This document shows, piece after piece, positions 43,870 through 52,945 of a stretch of DNA of 64,000 bases. The stretch is taken from the NCBI GenBank assembly GCA_947500775.1, contig CANMTD010000001.1, positions 930,001 to 994,000 on the forward strand. Reading direction: 5' to 3'. The notes under the pieces were generated by a model. That model was not told the DNA's origin and ran no database searches. It saw only the letters and a program-made list of their open reading frames with translations. The DNA comes from an uncultured Paracoccaceae bacterium. Its GTDB lineage: Bacteria; Pseudomonadota; Alphaproteobacteria; Rhodobacterales; Rhodobacteraceae. Each line of letters opens with the position of its first letter. The stretch's first letter is position 1. Made by a program: the position numbers and the translations under genes.

Positions 43870-45087
43870 ATGACCCAGGCTGAAATGACCCCCACCGCCA
43901 CATCCACCCCGCCGCGTTTCAACTGGGAAGACGCCCTGAGCCTGGAAACCGCGCTGACCGAAGACGAACGGCTGTTGCGCGATGCAGCACGCAGCTTTGC
44001 GCAGGATCAGTTGCAGCCGCGCGTCATCGCCGCCTATCGCGAAGAACGCGAAGACCCGGGGCTGTTCAAACTGATGGGCGAGGCCGGATTGCTGGGCGCG
44101 ACCCTGCCCGAGGCATATGGCGGGCTGGGCGCCAGCCATGTCACCTATGGCCTGATCGCGCGCGAGGTGGAACGCGTCGACAGCGGATACCGGTCGATGA
44201 TGTCGGTGCAATCCAGTCTGGTGATCTATCCGATCTATGCCTACGGGTCGGAAGAACAGCGCCGGAAATACCTGCCCGGTCTGGCCAGCGGCGATCTGAT
44301 CGGTTGTTTCGGCCTGACCGAACCGGACGCGGGCAGCGATCCGGGGTCGATGAAAACCCGGGCCGAAAAAACCGCCACCGGATACCGGCTGACCGGCAGC
44401 AAGATGTGGATTTCCAACAGCCCCTTTGCCGATGTCTTTGTGGTCTGGGCCAAGTCGCAGGCGCATGACGGCAAGATCAGGGGCTTCATTCTGGAAAAGG
44501 GCATGGCCGGGCTGTCGGCGCCCAAGATCGAGGGCAAGCTGTCGCTGCGCGCCTCGACCACGGGCGAGATCGTGATGGACGGGGTCGAGGTCGGCGAAGA
44601 CGCGCTGTTGCCCAATGTCGAAGGATTGAAAGGCCCGTTCGGATGTCTGAACAAGGCGCGCTACGGCATCAGCTGGGGCGCGCTGGGGGCGGCTGAGTTC
44701 TGCTGGCACGCGGCACGGCAATACGGGCTGGACCGGACGCAGTTCGGGCGGCCCTTGGCGCAGACACAACTGTTCCAGAAAAAACTGGCCGATATGCAGA
44801 CCGAGATTTCACTGGGCCTGCAGGGATCGCTGCGGCTGGGGCGGCTGATGGATGAAAATCAGGCCGCGCCCGAGATGATTTCGATGATGAAACGCAACAA
44901 CTGCGGCAAGGCGCTGGACATCGCGCGGCTGGCGCGTGACATGCACGGCGGCAATGGCATCAGCGAGGAATATCAGGTCATCCGCCACATGATGAACCTT
45001 GAAACCGTGAACACCTATGAGGGCACGCATGACGTGCACGCGCTGATCCTGGGGCGGGCGCAGACCGGGCTTCAGGCGTTTTTCTGA
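43870..45087 (+). CDS. gcdH: Glutaryl-CoA dehydrogenase
   Basis: 405-residue acyl-CoA dehydrogenase that oxidises and decarboxylates glutaryl-CoA to crotonyl-CoA, an endpoint of lysine breakdown. GCDH features: [17 protein letters not shown] start, [20 protein letters not shown] with the substrate-contact [27 protein letters not shown], and the catalytic Glu in [17 protein letters not shown]. Length is normal. It is followed after eight bases by the E1 fusion gene, which should supply its substrate if the pathway here is complete. Confidence 0.94.
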   Translation: MTQAEMTPTATSTPPRFNWEDALSLETALTEDERLLRDAARSFAQDQLQPRVIAAYREEREDPGLFKLMGEAGLLGATLPEAYGGLGASHVTYGLIAREVERVDSGYRSMMSVQSSLVIYPIYAYGSEEQRRKYLPGLASGDLIGCFGLTEPDAGSDPGSMKTRAEKTATGYRLTGSKMWISNSPFADVFVVWAKSQAHDGKIRGFILEKGMAGLSAPKIEGKLSLRASTTGEIVMDGVEVGEDALLPNVEGLKGPFGCLNKARYGISWGALGAAEFCWHAARQYGLDRTQFGRPLAQTQLFQKKLADMQTEISLGLQGSLRLGRLMDENQAAPEMISMMKRNNCGKALDIARLARDMHGGNGISEEYQVIRHMMNLETVNTYEGTHDVHALILGRAQTGLQAFF

Positions 45088-45095
45088 GGTCCCCG

Positions 45096-47288
45096 ATGGA
45101 TCGCGCAGAGATCGTTCACGACAATTTCCGGCGCCGGGTGGCGGCGGGGGACCTGCCGCAGGGCAAGGCGCCCGCCGGGGGGCTTGATGCGCCGCAGGCG
45201 GTGTCGCTGTTCCGGTCGCAGGTGCTGAGCCGGGCCTTGGACCGCACCAGCCGCGCGATGCAGAAGGCGGGGCAGGGGTTTTACACGATCGGGTCGTCCG
45301 GACACGAAGGCATGGCCGCCGTGGCCCATGCCCTGCGCCCCACCGACATCGCCTTTCTGCATTACCGCGATGCGGCGTTCCAGATCGCGCGCGGCGCGCA
45401 GGTGCCGGGGCAGACGATGACATGGGACATGCTGCTGTCCTTTGCCTGTTCCTCCGAAGACCCGATGTCGGGCGGGCGGCACAAGGTGCTGGGGTCAAGA
45501 GCGCTGAACATTCCGCCGCAGACCTCGACCATTGCCAGCCATCTGCCAAAGGCGGTGGGCGCGGCCTACGGGTTGGGGCTGGCGCGGCGGCATCCGCCGG
45601 AACACCGGGCGTTGCCCGACGACGGGATCGCGGTCTGTTCGTTCGGCGATGCCTCGGCCAATCATTCGACGGCGCAGGGGGCGATCAACACGGCGGGCTG
45701 GACTGCGGTGCAATCCACCCCCTTGCCGCTGTTGTTCGTCTGCGAAGACAACGGCATCGGTATTTCGACCAAGACCCCCAGGGGCTGGATCGCCGCCAGC
45801 ATGCAGCATCGCCCCGGGTTGCGGTATTTCGCGGGCGACGGGCTGGATATCTATGACACGCACGCGGTGGCGGTCGAGGCGGCCGATTACGTGCGCCGCA
45901 CCCGCAAACCGGCGTTTCTGCATCTGCGGATGGTGCGGCTGTACGGTCATGCCGGGGCGGATGTGCCCACCACCTATCTGGACCGGGCCGAGGTCGAGGC
46001 GGATGAGGCGAATGATCCGTTGCTGCATTCGGTGCGCCTGCTGGATCAGGCCGGCGCGCTGCGCCCGGATCAGGCGCTGGCGATCTATGATGAAACCTGC
46101 GCGCGGGTGGCCCGTGTGGCGGATCAGGCCGCCGCCCGCCCGCGTCTGAAAACCGCAAGCGATGTGGCCGCCAGCCTGATCCCGCCCGCGCGGGCCTGTC
46201 GCCCCACAAATGGCGTGCCCGAGGATCGGCGCAGCGCGGCCTTCGGGTCGGACCTGCGGGCGATGGCCGATCCGCAACCGATGAGCCGCCTGATCAACTG
46301 GGCGCTGACCGATCTGATGCTGGAACACGGCGAGATCGCGATCATGGGCGAAGACGTGGGCCGCAAGGGGGGCGTTTACGGCGTGACCCAGCGGTTGCAG
46401 GCGCGGTTCGGCCCCGACCGGGTGATCGATACCCTGCTGGACGAACAGTCGATTCTGGGTCTGGCGATCGGTCTGGCCCACAACGGGTTCGTGCCGATCC
46501 CCGAGATTCAGTTTCTGGCCTATCTGCACAATGCCGAGGATCAGCTGCGCGGCGAAGCGGCGACTTTGCCGTTTTTCTCGAACGGGCAATATGCCAACCC
46601 GATGGTGGTGCGGATCGCGGGGCTTGGATACCAGAAAGGCTTTGGCGGGCATTTCCATAACGACAATTCGCTGGCCGTGCTGCGCGATATTCCGGGGTTG
46701 GTGCTGGCCTGCCCGTCCAGCGGGGCAGAGGCCGCGATGATGCTGCGCGAATGCGTCCGGCTGGCACGCGAGGAACAGCGCGTCGTGGTCTTTGTCGAAC
46801 CCATCGCGCTTTATCCGATGCGCGATCTGCATGATGACAAGGATGGGGCGTGGATGGATACCTATCCCGCCCCGGACCGGCGGATCGGGCTGGGCGAGGT
46901 CGGGGTGCATGGCGCGGGCACTGATCTGGCGATCGTGACCTATGGCAACGGGCATTATCTGTCGCATCAGGCGGCAAAGGTGCTGCGCGAGGATCACGGG
47001 CTGGACCTGCGGATCGTCGATCTGCGCTGGCTGTCGCCCCTGCCGGATCAGGCGGTATTGCGCGCGGTGGCAGGGTGCAAACAGGTGCTGATCGTCGATG
47101 AATGCCGCCGGAGCGGCAATATATCCGAGGCGTTGATGACGCTATTCGCGGAAGCCAGCGATCAACCCACCGCCCGTCTGGCCGCCGAGGAATGTTTCAT
47201 CGCCACCGGCCCCGCCTATGCCGCGACCATGCCTTCGGCGGCGGGGATCGTGCAGGCCGCACTTGATCTGACGGGGCGCGCCAAATGA
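45096..47288 (+). CDS. Fused alpha/beta 2-oxoacid dehydrogenase E1, probably for 2-oxoadipate
   Basis: 730-residue ThDP enzyme in which the alpha (about 1-330) and beta (about 385-730) subunits of a branched-chain-type E1 are one chain. Alpha part: YTIGSSGHEGMAAVAHALRP, IAFLHYRDAAFQIARG and the ThDP motif FGDASANHSTAQGAIN ending EDNGIGIS. Beta part: IMGEDVGRKGGVYGVTQRL and LDEQSILGLAIGLAHNGFVP. No E2 or E3 gene is adjacent. The location between gcdH and an acyltransferase makes 2-oxoadipate the best guess, since glutaryl-CoA is its product; this is inferred from context. Confidence 0.85.
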   Translation: MDRAEIVHDNFRRRVAAGDLPQGKAPAGGLDAPQAVSLFRSQVLSRALDRTSRAMQKAGQGFYTIGSSGHEGMAAVAHALRPTDIAFLHYRDAAFQIARGAQVPGQTMTWDMLLSFACSSEDPMSGGRHKVLGSRALNIPPQTSTIASHLPKAVGAAYGLGLARRHPPEHRALPDDGIAVCSFGDASANHSTAQGAINTAGWTAVQSTPLPLLFVCEDNGIGISTKTPRGWIAASMQHRPGLRYFAGDGLDIYDTHAVAVEAADYVRRTRKPAFLHLRMVRLYGHAGADVPTTYLDRAEVEADEANDPLLHSVRLLDQAGALRPDQALAIYDETCARVARVADQAAARPRLKTASDVAASLIPPARACRPTNGVPEDRRSAAFGSDLRAMADPQPMSRLINWALTDLMLEHGEIAIMGEDVGRKGGVYGVTQRLQARFGPDRVIDTLLDEQSILGLAIGLAHNGFVPIPEIQFLAYLHNAEDQLRGEAATLPFFSNGQYANPMVVRIAGLGYQKGFGGHFHNDNSLAVLRDIPGLVLACPSSGAEAAMMLRECVRLAREEQRVVVFVEPIALYPMRDLHDDKDGAWMDTYPAPDRRIGLGEVGVHGAGTDLAIVTYGNGHYLSHQAAKVLREDHGLDLRIVDLRWLSPLPDQAVLRAVAGCKQVLIVDECRRSGNISEALMTLFAEASDQPTARLAAEECFIATGPAYAATMPSAAGIVQAALDLTGRAK

Positions 47289-48325
47289 CCCGCACCGCCG
47301 TTCTGATCTGCCCGGGCCGGGGCACCTATAACCAGACAGAGCTGGGCTATCTGGCCCGGCATCACGCCGACAAGCAGCAGATGCTGGCGGGGTTCGACGC
47401 GCTGCGGCGCGCGGCGGGGCAGGACGGGGTGACCGCGCTGGACGGGGCCGACAGATTTGCGCCTTCGCGGCATACGCGGGGCGACAATGCCGCGGCGCTG
47501 ATCTATGCCTGCACGCTGGCCGATGCGCGGTCGCTGGCCGGGGATATCCGGGTTGTGGCGGTGACCGGCAATTCGATGGGCTGGTACTCGGCGCTGGCCG
47601 CCGCAGGGGCGCTCAGCGCGGATGACGGGTTTCAGGTGGTCAACACCATGGGCACCCTGATGCAGGAACATATGATCGGCGGGCAGCTGGTGTACCCGGT
47701 GGTGGGCGACGACTGGCGCCCCGATCCCGCGCGCAAGGCGGCCCTGCTGGATCAGGTGGCCGGGATCGACGCGCGGGACGGACACAGTTTGGCCCTGTCG
47801 ATCGATCTGGGCGGGATGCTGGTGCTGGCCGGGGACGAGGCCGGGCTGGCGGCGTTCGAGGCATCGGTGCCACCCGTCGGCGACCGGTTCCCGATGCGCC
47901 TGAAAAACCACGCGGCCTTTCACACCGCGTTGCAGGAACCGGTGGCGGCAGAGGGGCGCGCGCGGCTGCCGCAGGCGCTGTTCGGGCAACCGCAGGTGCC
48001 GCTGATCGACGGGCGCGGGCAGCTGTGGTGGCCGCAGGCGACCGACACCGGTGCCTTGCGGGATTACACCCTGGGCGCGCAGGTCACGCAAAGCTATGAT
48101 TTCACCCGCGCCATCCGCACCGCCGCACAGGAATTCGCGCCCGATCTGTTCATCGTCACCGGCCCCGGCAACACGCTGGGCGGGGCGGTGGCGCAATCGC
48201 TGATCGCCTGCGGCTGGGACGGGCTGGCCGACAAGCCGGGGTTTCAGGCGCGTCAGGCGCAGGCGCCGCTGATGATCTCGATGGGGCTGGAGGCGCAGCG
48301 CGCGATTGTGACACGGGGCGGCTGA
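47285..48325 (+). CDS. FabD-like ACP/CoA acyltransferase of unusual motif
   Basis: 346-residue protein related to malonyl-CoA:ACP transacylase. It opens LICPGRGTYNQTELGYL (FabD PGQG type) and has the nucleophile Ser97 in VTGNSMGWYSALAAAG, where FabD has GHSLGE; the catalytic histidine corresponds to KNHAAFHTAL. FVAGN-type motifs give IVTGPGNTLGGAV at the end. It overlaps the E1 fusion gene by four bases, which implies a joint role; an acyl (perhaps glutaryl) transfer connected with the E1 product is possible, but not shown. Confidence 0.75.
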   Translation: MTRTAVLICPGRGTYNQTELGYLARHHADKQQMLAGFDALRRAAGQDGVTALDGADRFAPSRHTRGDNAAALIYACTLADARSLAGDIRVVAVTGNSMGWYSALAAAGALSADDGFQVVNTMGTLMQEHMIGGQLVYPVVGDDWRPDPARKAALLDQVAGIDARDGHSLALSIDLGGMLVLAGDEAGLAAFEASVPPVGDRFPMRLKNHAAFHTALQEPVAAEGRARLPQALFGQPQVPLIDGRGQLWWPQATDTGALRDYTLGAQVTQSYDFTRAIRTAAQEFAPDLFIVTGPGNTLGGAVAQSLIACGWDGLADKPGFQARQAQAPLMISMGLEAQRAIVTRGG

Positions 48326-48394
48326 TCCGATCCGCTTGCACCGGCGCGTGAAAACCCGTCAAATGCAGGGCAGGGAGCCATTGTCGGGAACGCC

Positions 48395-48838
48395 ATGATA
48401 TTCCAGTTGTTTGTCGGGTCCGTGCTGATCAGCATGACGATTGCCATTGCGGCGGTCGGGTTCTGGCTGTCCGAAGGTCTGGCCACGCGGGTGGCGCCCT
48501 GGGCGGTGCGCCCGCCGCATTCGCCGAAGCTGACGCTGGTGCTGGTGGGGGCGGTTCTGATGATCCTGCTGTTGCTGACCCTGTCGGTCTGGCTGTGGGC
48601 GCTGGCCTTTGTGGGTCTGGGCGTTTTCACGGCGCTGGAACCGGCGGTCTATTATTCGATCGTGGCCTTCACCACGTTGGGATACGGCGACATCATCCTG
48701 CCGCTGGACTGGCGTATTCTGGGCGGGATGACGGCGGTGAACGGTCTGCTGAACATCGGTCTTTACACCGCCCTGATGGTCGAGATTCTGCGCCGGGTCC
48801 GGTCGGAACAATCCGCCGGCAAGGCGGATGAGGAATGA
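48395..48838 (+). CDS. Potassium-channel-like two-pore-helix protein
   Basis: 147-residue membrane protein with two or three helices and a K+ selectivity filter, AFTTLGYGDIILPLDWRIL (TxxTxGYGD-type). First helix FVGSVLISMTIAIAAVGFWL, second TLVLVGAVLMILLLLTLSVW. It lacks a RCK/TrkA domain, so it would be an ungated small ion channel. It overlaps the modB start by four bases (ATGA), an unexpected link with molybdate transport. Confidence 0.85.
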   Translation: MIFQLFVGSVLISMTIAIAAVGFWLSEGLATRVAPWAVRPPHSPKLTLVLVGAVLMILLLLTLSVWLWALAFVGLGVFTALEPAVYYSIVAFTTLGYGDIILPLDWRILGGMTAVNGLLNIGLYTALMVEILRRVRSEQSAGKADEE

Positions 48839-49512
48839 ACCTGCCCGCGTTTGATCCGCTGTGGCTGACGCTGCGGCTGGCGGCGGTCACGACGCTGTTG
48901 CTGCTGGTGCTGGGCACGCCGCTGGCCTGGTGGCTGGCGCGCAGCCGCAGCCGGATCAAACCGGTGGTCGAGGCGCTGACCGCGCTGCCACTGGTGCTGC
49001 CGCCGACGGTGCTGGGGTTTTACCTGCTGATCCTGCTCAGCCCGACCTCGCCGCTGGGGGCGGCGTGGCGCAATGCGACGGGCGACACGCTGACGTTTTC
49101 CTTTGCCGGGCTGGTGGTCGCCTCGTGCCTGTATTCGCTGCCGTTCATGGTGCAACCGTTGCAGGCGGCGTTCGAAGGTCTGGGCCGTGGCCCGCTGGAG
49201 GCGGCGGCATCGCTGCGGGCGGGGCCGTGGGACCGGTTTTTCCGGGTGGTGGTGCCGCTGTCGCTGCGCGGGTATCTGACGGCGACGGTGCTTAGCTTTG
49301 CCCATACCATCGGCGAATTCGGCGTGGTGCTGATGGTGGGCGGCAATATTCCGGGGCGCACCAAGGTGATTTCCATCGCCATCTATGAACATGTCGAAAC
49401 CATCAACTATGCCGATGCGCATCTGCTGTCGGCGGTGCTGCTGGTGTTTTCCTTCCTTATCCTGCTGTTCGTCTATGTGCTGAACCGGCGGTTCCGGGTG
49501 CGGGTGGGATAG
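48835..49512 (+). CDS. modB: Molybdate ABC transporter permease
   Basis: 225-residue permease of the ModB type with five or six helices, beginning LPAFDPLWLTLRLAAVTTLL. The family region ALTALPLVLPPTVLGFYLLI and the EAA loop GLGRGPLEAAASLRAGPWDR followed by FFRVVVPLSLRGYL, then TIGEFGVVLMVGGNIPGRTK, are diagnostic. modA is absent from the window; the upstream gene is a K+ channel. modC follows after three bases. Confidence 0.93.
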   Translation: MNLPAFDPLWLTLRLAAVTTLLLLVLGTPLAWWLARSRSRIKPVVEALTALPLVLPPTVLGFYLLILLSPTSPLGAAWRNATGDTLTFSFAGLVVASCLYSLPFMVQPLQAAFEGLGRGPLEAAASLRAGPWDRFFRVVVPLSLRGYLTATVLSFAHTIGEFGVVLMVGGNIPGRTKVISIAIYEHVETINYADAHLLSAVLLVFSFLILLFVYVLNRRFRVRVG

Positions 49513-49515
49513 CGG

Positions 49516-50607
49516 ATGGACCAACTGTCGCTGGATTTCACGCTGGATCAGGGGGGATTTGCCCTGTCGGCGGCGCATCAGGCGCCGCTGCGGGGGATCA
49601 CCGCGTTATTCGGCCCGTCGGGGGCGGGCAAAAGCACGCTGTTGCGGGTGATCGCGGGGTTTGAGCCGGGCGCGCGCGGGCGGGTCGGGTTTGGCGATAC
49701 CGTCTGGCAGGACAGCGCTGGCGGCATCTTCGTGCCACCCCACAAACGCGGCATCGGCATGGTGTTTCAGGACGCGCGCCTGTTTGGCCATCTCAGCGTT
49801 GCGGGCAACCTTGATTTCGCCGATCGGCGGTCGGCGGCGATCCCGTCCGACATCACCCGCGACGCGGTCATCGCCGCGCTGGATCTGGAACCGCTTTTGC
49901 CCCGGCGTCCGGCATCGCTGTCGGGGGGGGAACGACAGCGTGTGGCCATCGGCCGTGCGCTGTTGACCCGTCCGCATCTGATGCTGATGGATGAACCGCT
50001 GGCGGCCCTTGATCTGCGCCGCAAGGCCGCGATCCTGCCCTATATCGCGGCTTTGCCACAGGCGTTCGGCGTGCCGGTGCTTTATGTCACCCACGCGATT
50101 GACGAGGTGACGCGCATTGCCGACGATCTGATCGCGCTGAACAAGGGGCAGGTGGCTGCCGCCGGTCCGCTGGCCGAAACCTTCGCCCGGCTTGATCTGG
50201 ACGGCGGCGGCAGCCGGTTCGAGGCGGGGGTGATCCTGTCGGCGACCGTGGTCGGCACCGACACCGAATGGCAATTGACCGGGCTGGACGTCGAAGGTCA
50301 GACGCTGGCGATGCCCGCGGCACAGATCGACGCGGGCGCGCAGGTGCAGTTGCGGGTGCGCGCGCGCGACGTGCTGCTGGCCACCCAACGCCCCGAAGGG
50401 CTAAGCGCGCAGAACATCCTGACCGGCACCGTGACCGAGGTGATCGCCGAACCCGACACTGCCTTTGCCGAGGTCTTCGTGGCGGTGGGCGCGCAATCGG
50501 TGCGGGCGCGGGTCACGCGGGTGGCGGTGGCGCAACTGGGGCTGGCCCCCGGCCTGCCGGTACATGCGGTGCTGAAGGCGATCTCATTCGACCGGCGGGT
50601 GCTTTAA
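49516..50607 (+). CDS. modC: Molybdate ABC transporter ATPase
   Basis: 363-residue ATPase. Walker A LFGPSGAGKSTLLRVIAGF, Q-loop VFQDARLFGHLSV, signature SLSGGERQRVAIGRAL, Walker B LMDEPLAALDLRRKAAIL, H-loop YVTHAIDEVTRI. The C-terminal 130 residues (from about 240) contain the molybdate-binding TOBE/MOP domain (RARDVLLATQRPEGLSAQN, LTGTVTEV). Its stop overlaps the convergent ynjD-like stop by four bases. Confidence 0.94.
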   Translation: MDQLSLDFTLDQGGFALSAAHQAPLRGITALFGPSGAGKSTLLRVIAGFEPGARGRVGFGDTVWQDSAGGIFVPPHKRGIGMVFQDARLFGHLSVAGNLDFADRRSAAIPSDITRDAVIAALDLEPLLPRRPASLSGGERQRVAIGRALLTRPHLMLMDEPLAALDLRRKAAILPYIAALPQAFGVPVLYVTHAIDEVTRIADDLIALNKGQVAAAGPLAETFARLDLDGGGSRFEAGVILSATVVGTDTEWQLTGLDVEGQTLAMPAAQIDAGAQVQLRVRARDVLLATQRPEGLSAQNILTGTVTEVIAEPDTAFAEVFVAVGAQSVRARVTRVAVAQLGLAPGLPVHAVLKAISFDRRVL

Positions 50608-51251
50608 GGCGCTTTCAACTCGACCACCTTGCCCCCGGCGGCCCGGGCATCGGCGCTGTCATGGGTGACCAGAAGCACCGGCAGGTTCAGCCTCTGCGCC
50701 CGGTCGAAGACAAAGCGCCGGATCTGGCTGCGCAGATCGGCATCCAGCCGCGCGAAAGGTTCATCCAGCAACAGCGCGCGCGGTTCGGACAGCAGCATCC
50801 GCATCAGCGCCACGCGGGCCTTTTGCCCGCCCGACAGGGTGGCCGGATCGCGGTCGGCAAACCCGGCCATGTCGATATCGGTCAGGGCCGCATTCACCCG
50901 GGCACGGCGGGCGGCGCGGCCCCGGACCGTGGCGGGCAGGCCAAAGGCCAGATTGCCGCCCACCGACAGATGCGGGAACAGCAGCTCATCCTGAAACAAT
51001 ATGCCGATATGGCGGGTCTGGGGCGGGGCGGCGGTGATGTCGGTGCCGTTCAGCACGATCCGCCCCCGCAGTTGAAACGCCGGGGGCAGGGTGCCGGTGA
51101 TGGCGGCCAGCAGGGTGGATTTGCCGACGCCAGAGCGGCCCATGACGGTCAGCACCTCGCCGGGATCGATCCGCGCGTTCAGCGTGATCAGTGGCGCGCC
51201 CTGTTTCAGGATGCACAGCGTATCCAGGATCAGTCCGGTCTGGGGCATCAT
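50604..51251 (-). CDS. ynjD: ABC transporter ATPase, YnjD-like
   Basis: 215-residue ATPase. Walker A VMGRSGVGKSTLLAAITG, Q-loop LFQDELLFPHLSVGGN, signature TLSGGQKARVALMRML, Walker B LLLDEPFARLDADLR, H-loop VTHDSADARA. It is the third gene of a ynjBCD-type set, whose substrate is unknown in general (often compared to thiamine or anion importers). Two ATGs at 51251 and 51248 are possible; AAAGAGGG immediately precedes them and the first overlaps the ynjC stop. Confidence 0.85.
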   Translation of the reverse strand: MMPQTGLILDTLCILKQGAPLITLNARIDPGEVLTVMGRSGVGKSTLLAAITGTLPPAFQLRGRIVLNGTDITAAPPQTRHIGILFQDELLFPHLSVGGNLAFGLPATVRGRAARRARVNAALTDIDMAGFADRDPATLSGGQKARVALMRMLLSEPRALLLDEPFARLDADLRSQIRRFVFDRAQRLNLPVLLVTHDSADARAAGGKVVELKAP

Positions 51252-52942
51252 CCCTCTTTCACCCCGCGCCGGTTGCGCCACAACACGCGTGGAATCGCGA
51301 TGGCGGCGGCAAAGCCAAGCATCACCAGCCCGGTCTGGGCCAGAGCATAGACACCGATGATACGCCTGTCCCCGCCCGAGGCAAGGGCCACCGCCTCGGT
51401 CGTCAGGGTCTGTACCCGGCCGCCGCCGATCAGCAGGGTCGGCAGGTATTGCCCGACCGACACGGCAAAGCCCACGGCGGCCGCCGTCAGCACCGGCGCC
51501 AGCAACATCGGCAGGCGCACCGCCCACAGCGTGCGGGCCGGGCTGGCGCCAAGGGCGGCGGCGACGGTGGCATGGCGGCTGTCCCAGCTGCGAAACGGAT
51601 CGCCCAGCGACAGGAAGACGTAAGGAAGGACAAAGACCACATGCGACAGGATCACCGCCCCGCGCCCGGTATCGCCGCCCAGCATCAGGGCCAGCGTCTG
51701 CACCCCCGGCAGGAACGCGATCTGCGGCACCAGCAGCGGCAGATACAGCAACCACAGGCTGCGGGTGCTGGTTTTCAGCCCATAGCGGTGTTCGGATTCC
51801 AGACAGGCCACGACCAGCGCCAGCGCGATCAGCGTGGCGGCGGCGGCGATCCACAGGGTATCAAGCGCGGGATCGCTTAGCCCCGGACCATGCCGGGCCC
51901 AGCTTCTCAGCGACAGGGTATCGGGCAGGAGATGCGGAAACCGCCAGACCCCGGCAACCGACCACAGCGCCAGCCCGGCCAGCCCCAGCAGGATCGCGGC
52001 GACCGAGGCCGCGCCGACCCCCATGGTCAGAAACCGCAGCGCCCCATCCCGTGTCCCGCGCCCGCCGCGCAGGGCCCAGCCGTGGCCCAGCCGCGCCACC
52101 ACACCTTCGCCCAGCCGCCACAGGCCAAGGGCCGCCAGTACCAGTGCCAGTTGCAGCATGGCCCCGGCGGCGGCCTGAAACCGCAGGGTCAGATCGGGAT
52201 CGGACATCCAGCGCACCACCTGAACCGACAGGGGCGGCGGGGTGTTGGGGCCCAGAATGATGGCGACATCGACAACGGTCATCGAATAGGCCAGCACCGC
52301 ATAGACCGGCAGGCGGATCTGGGCATAGACGCGGGGAAACACGGCCTTCAGCCAACCTGTCATGCGGCCATATCCCAGCGCCTGCGCCACCAGCATGCTG
52401 CGGCCTGGCTGCGCCTGCGGCAGGGCGGCCAGCGCCATCAGCACCAGAAACGGCAGCTCCTTGGCCACCAGCCCCATGGTCATCGCGATCCCCCAGGGGT
52501 CCTGCACGATCAACAGGTCGGGCGGGTACTGCCACCCGGTGGCCCAGGGCGACAGCGCCCGGGCGATCCAGCCCGACGGCGCGATCAGAAAGGCGATGCC
52601 AAAGGCCGCCGCCGCATGGGGCACCGACAAGAGCGGCGCCAGCGCGCGTTCCAGCCAGCGGAACGCCGCTGTGCCGTGCCATGCCGCCAACAGAACCGCC
52701 GTGATGCCCAGCGACAGCAGCGTGGCCAGCAGCCCGGTCGTCATGCTGAGACGGACCGCGGGGCCAAGGCCGGGCCACTGTATCAGCTTCATAAAGGGGG
52801 CGCCGCTGATCTCTGTGCCGCCCAGGGCCGGGAACAGCCCCAGAGCCGGGGCCAGCGTGCCCAGCAACCCGGCCAGAACCGGCCCCAGCATCAGGGCCAG
52901 CGTCAGCGCCGGGGCAAGATGCAGGCCGGAGCGGCGGGTCAT
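51248..52942 (-). CDS. ynjC: ABC transporter permease, YnjC-like fused dimer
   Basis: 564-residue protein with about twelve helices made of two permease domains in one chain (FbpB/ThiP arrangement), each with an EAA-type loop (AQALGYGRMTGWLKAVFPR for the first; AALGASPARTLWAVRLPML for the second). The N-terminal signal-anchor is LHLAPALTLALMLGPVLAGL. It overlaps ynjD by four bases and starts three bases after the ynjB stop, so the three genes form one unit. Confidence 0.87.
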   Translation of the reverse strand: MTRRSGLHLAPALTLALMLGPVLAGLLGTLAPALGLFPALGGTEISGAPFMKLIQWPGLGPAVRLSMTTGLLATLLSLGITAVLLAAWHGTAAFRWLERALAPLLSVPHAAAAFGIAFLIAPSGWIARALSPWATGWQYPPDLLIVQDPWGIAMTMGLVAKELPFLVLMALAALPQAQPGRSMLVAQALGYGRMTGWLKAVFPRVYAQIRLPVYAVLAYSMTVVDVAIILGPNTPPPLSVQVVRWMSDPDLTLRFQAAAGAMLQLALVLAALGLWRLGEGVVARLGHGWALRGGRGTRDGALRFLTMGVGAASVAAILLGLAGLALWSVAGVWRFPHLLPDTLSLRSWARHGPGLSDPALDTLWIAAAATLIALALVVACLESEHRYGLKTSTRSLWLLYLPLLVPQIAFLPGVQTLALMLGGDTGRGAVILSHVVFVLPYVFLSLGDPFRSWDSRHATVAAALGASPARTLWAVRLPMLLAPVLTAAAVGFAVSVGQYLPTLLIGGGRVQTLTTEAVALASGGDRRIIGVYALAQTGLVMLGFAAAIAIPRVLWRNRRGVKEG

Positions 52943-52945
52943 CGG

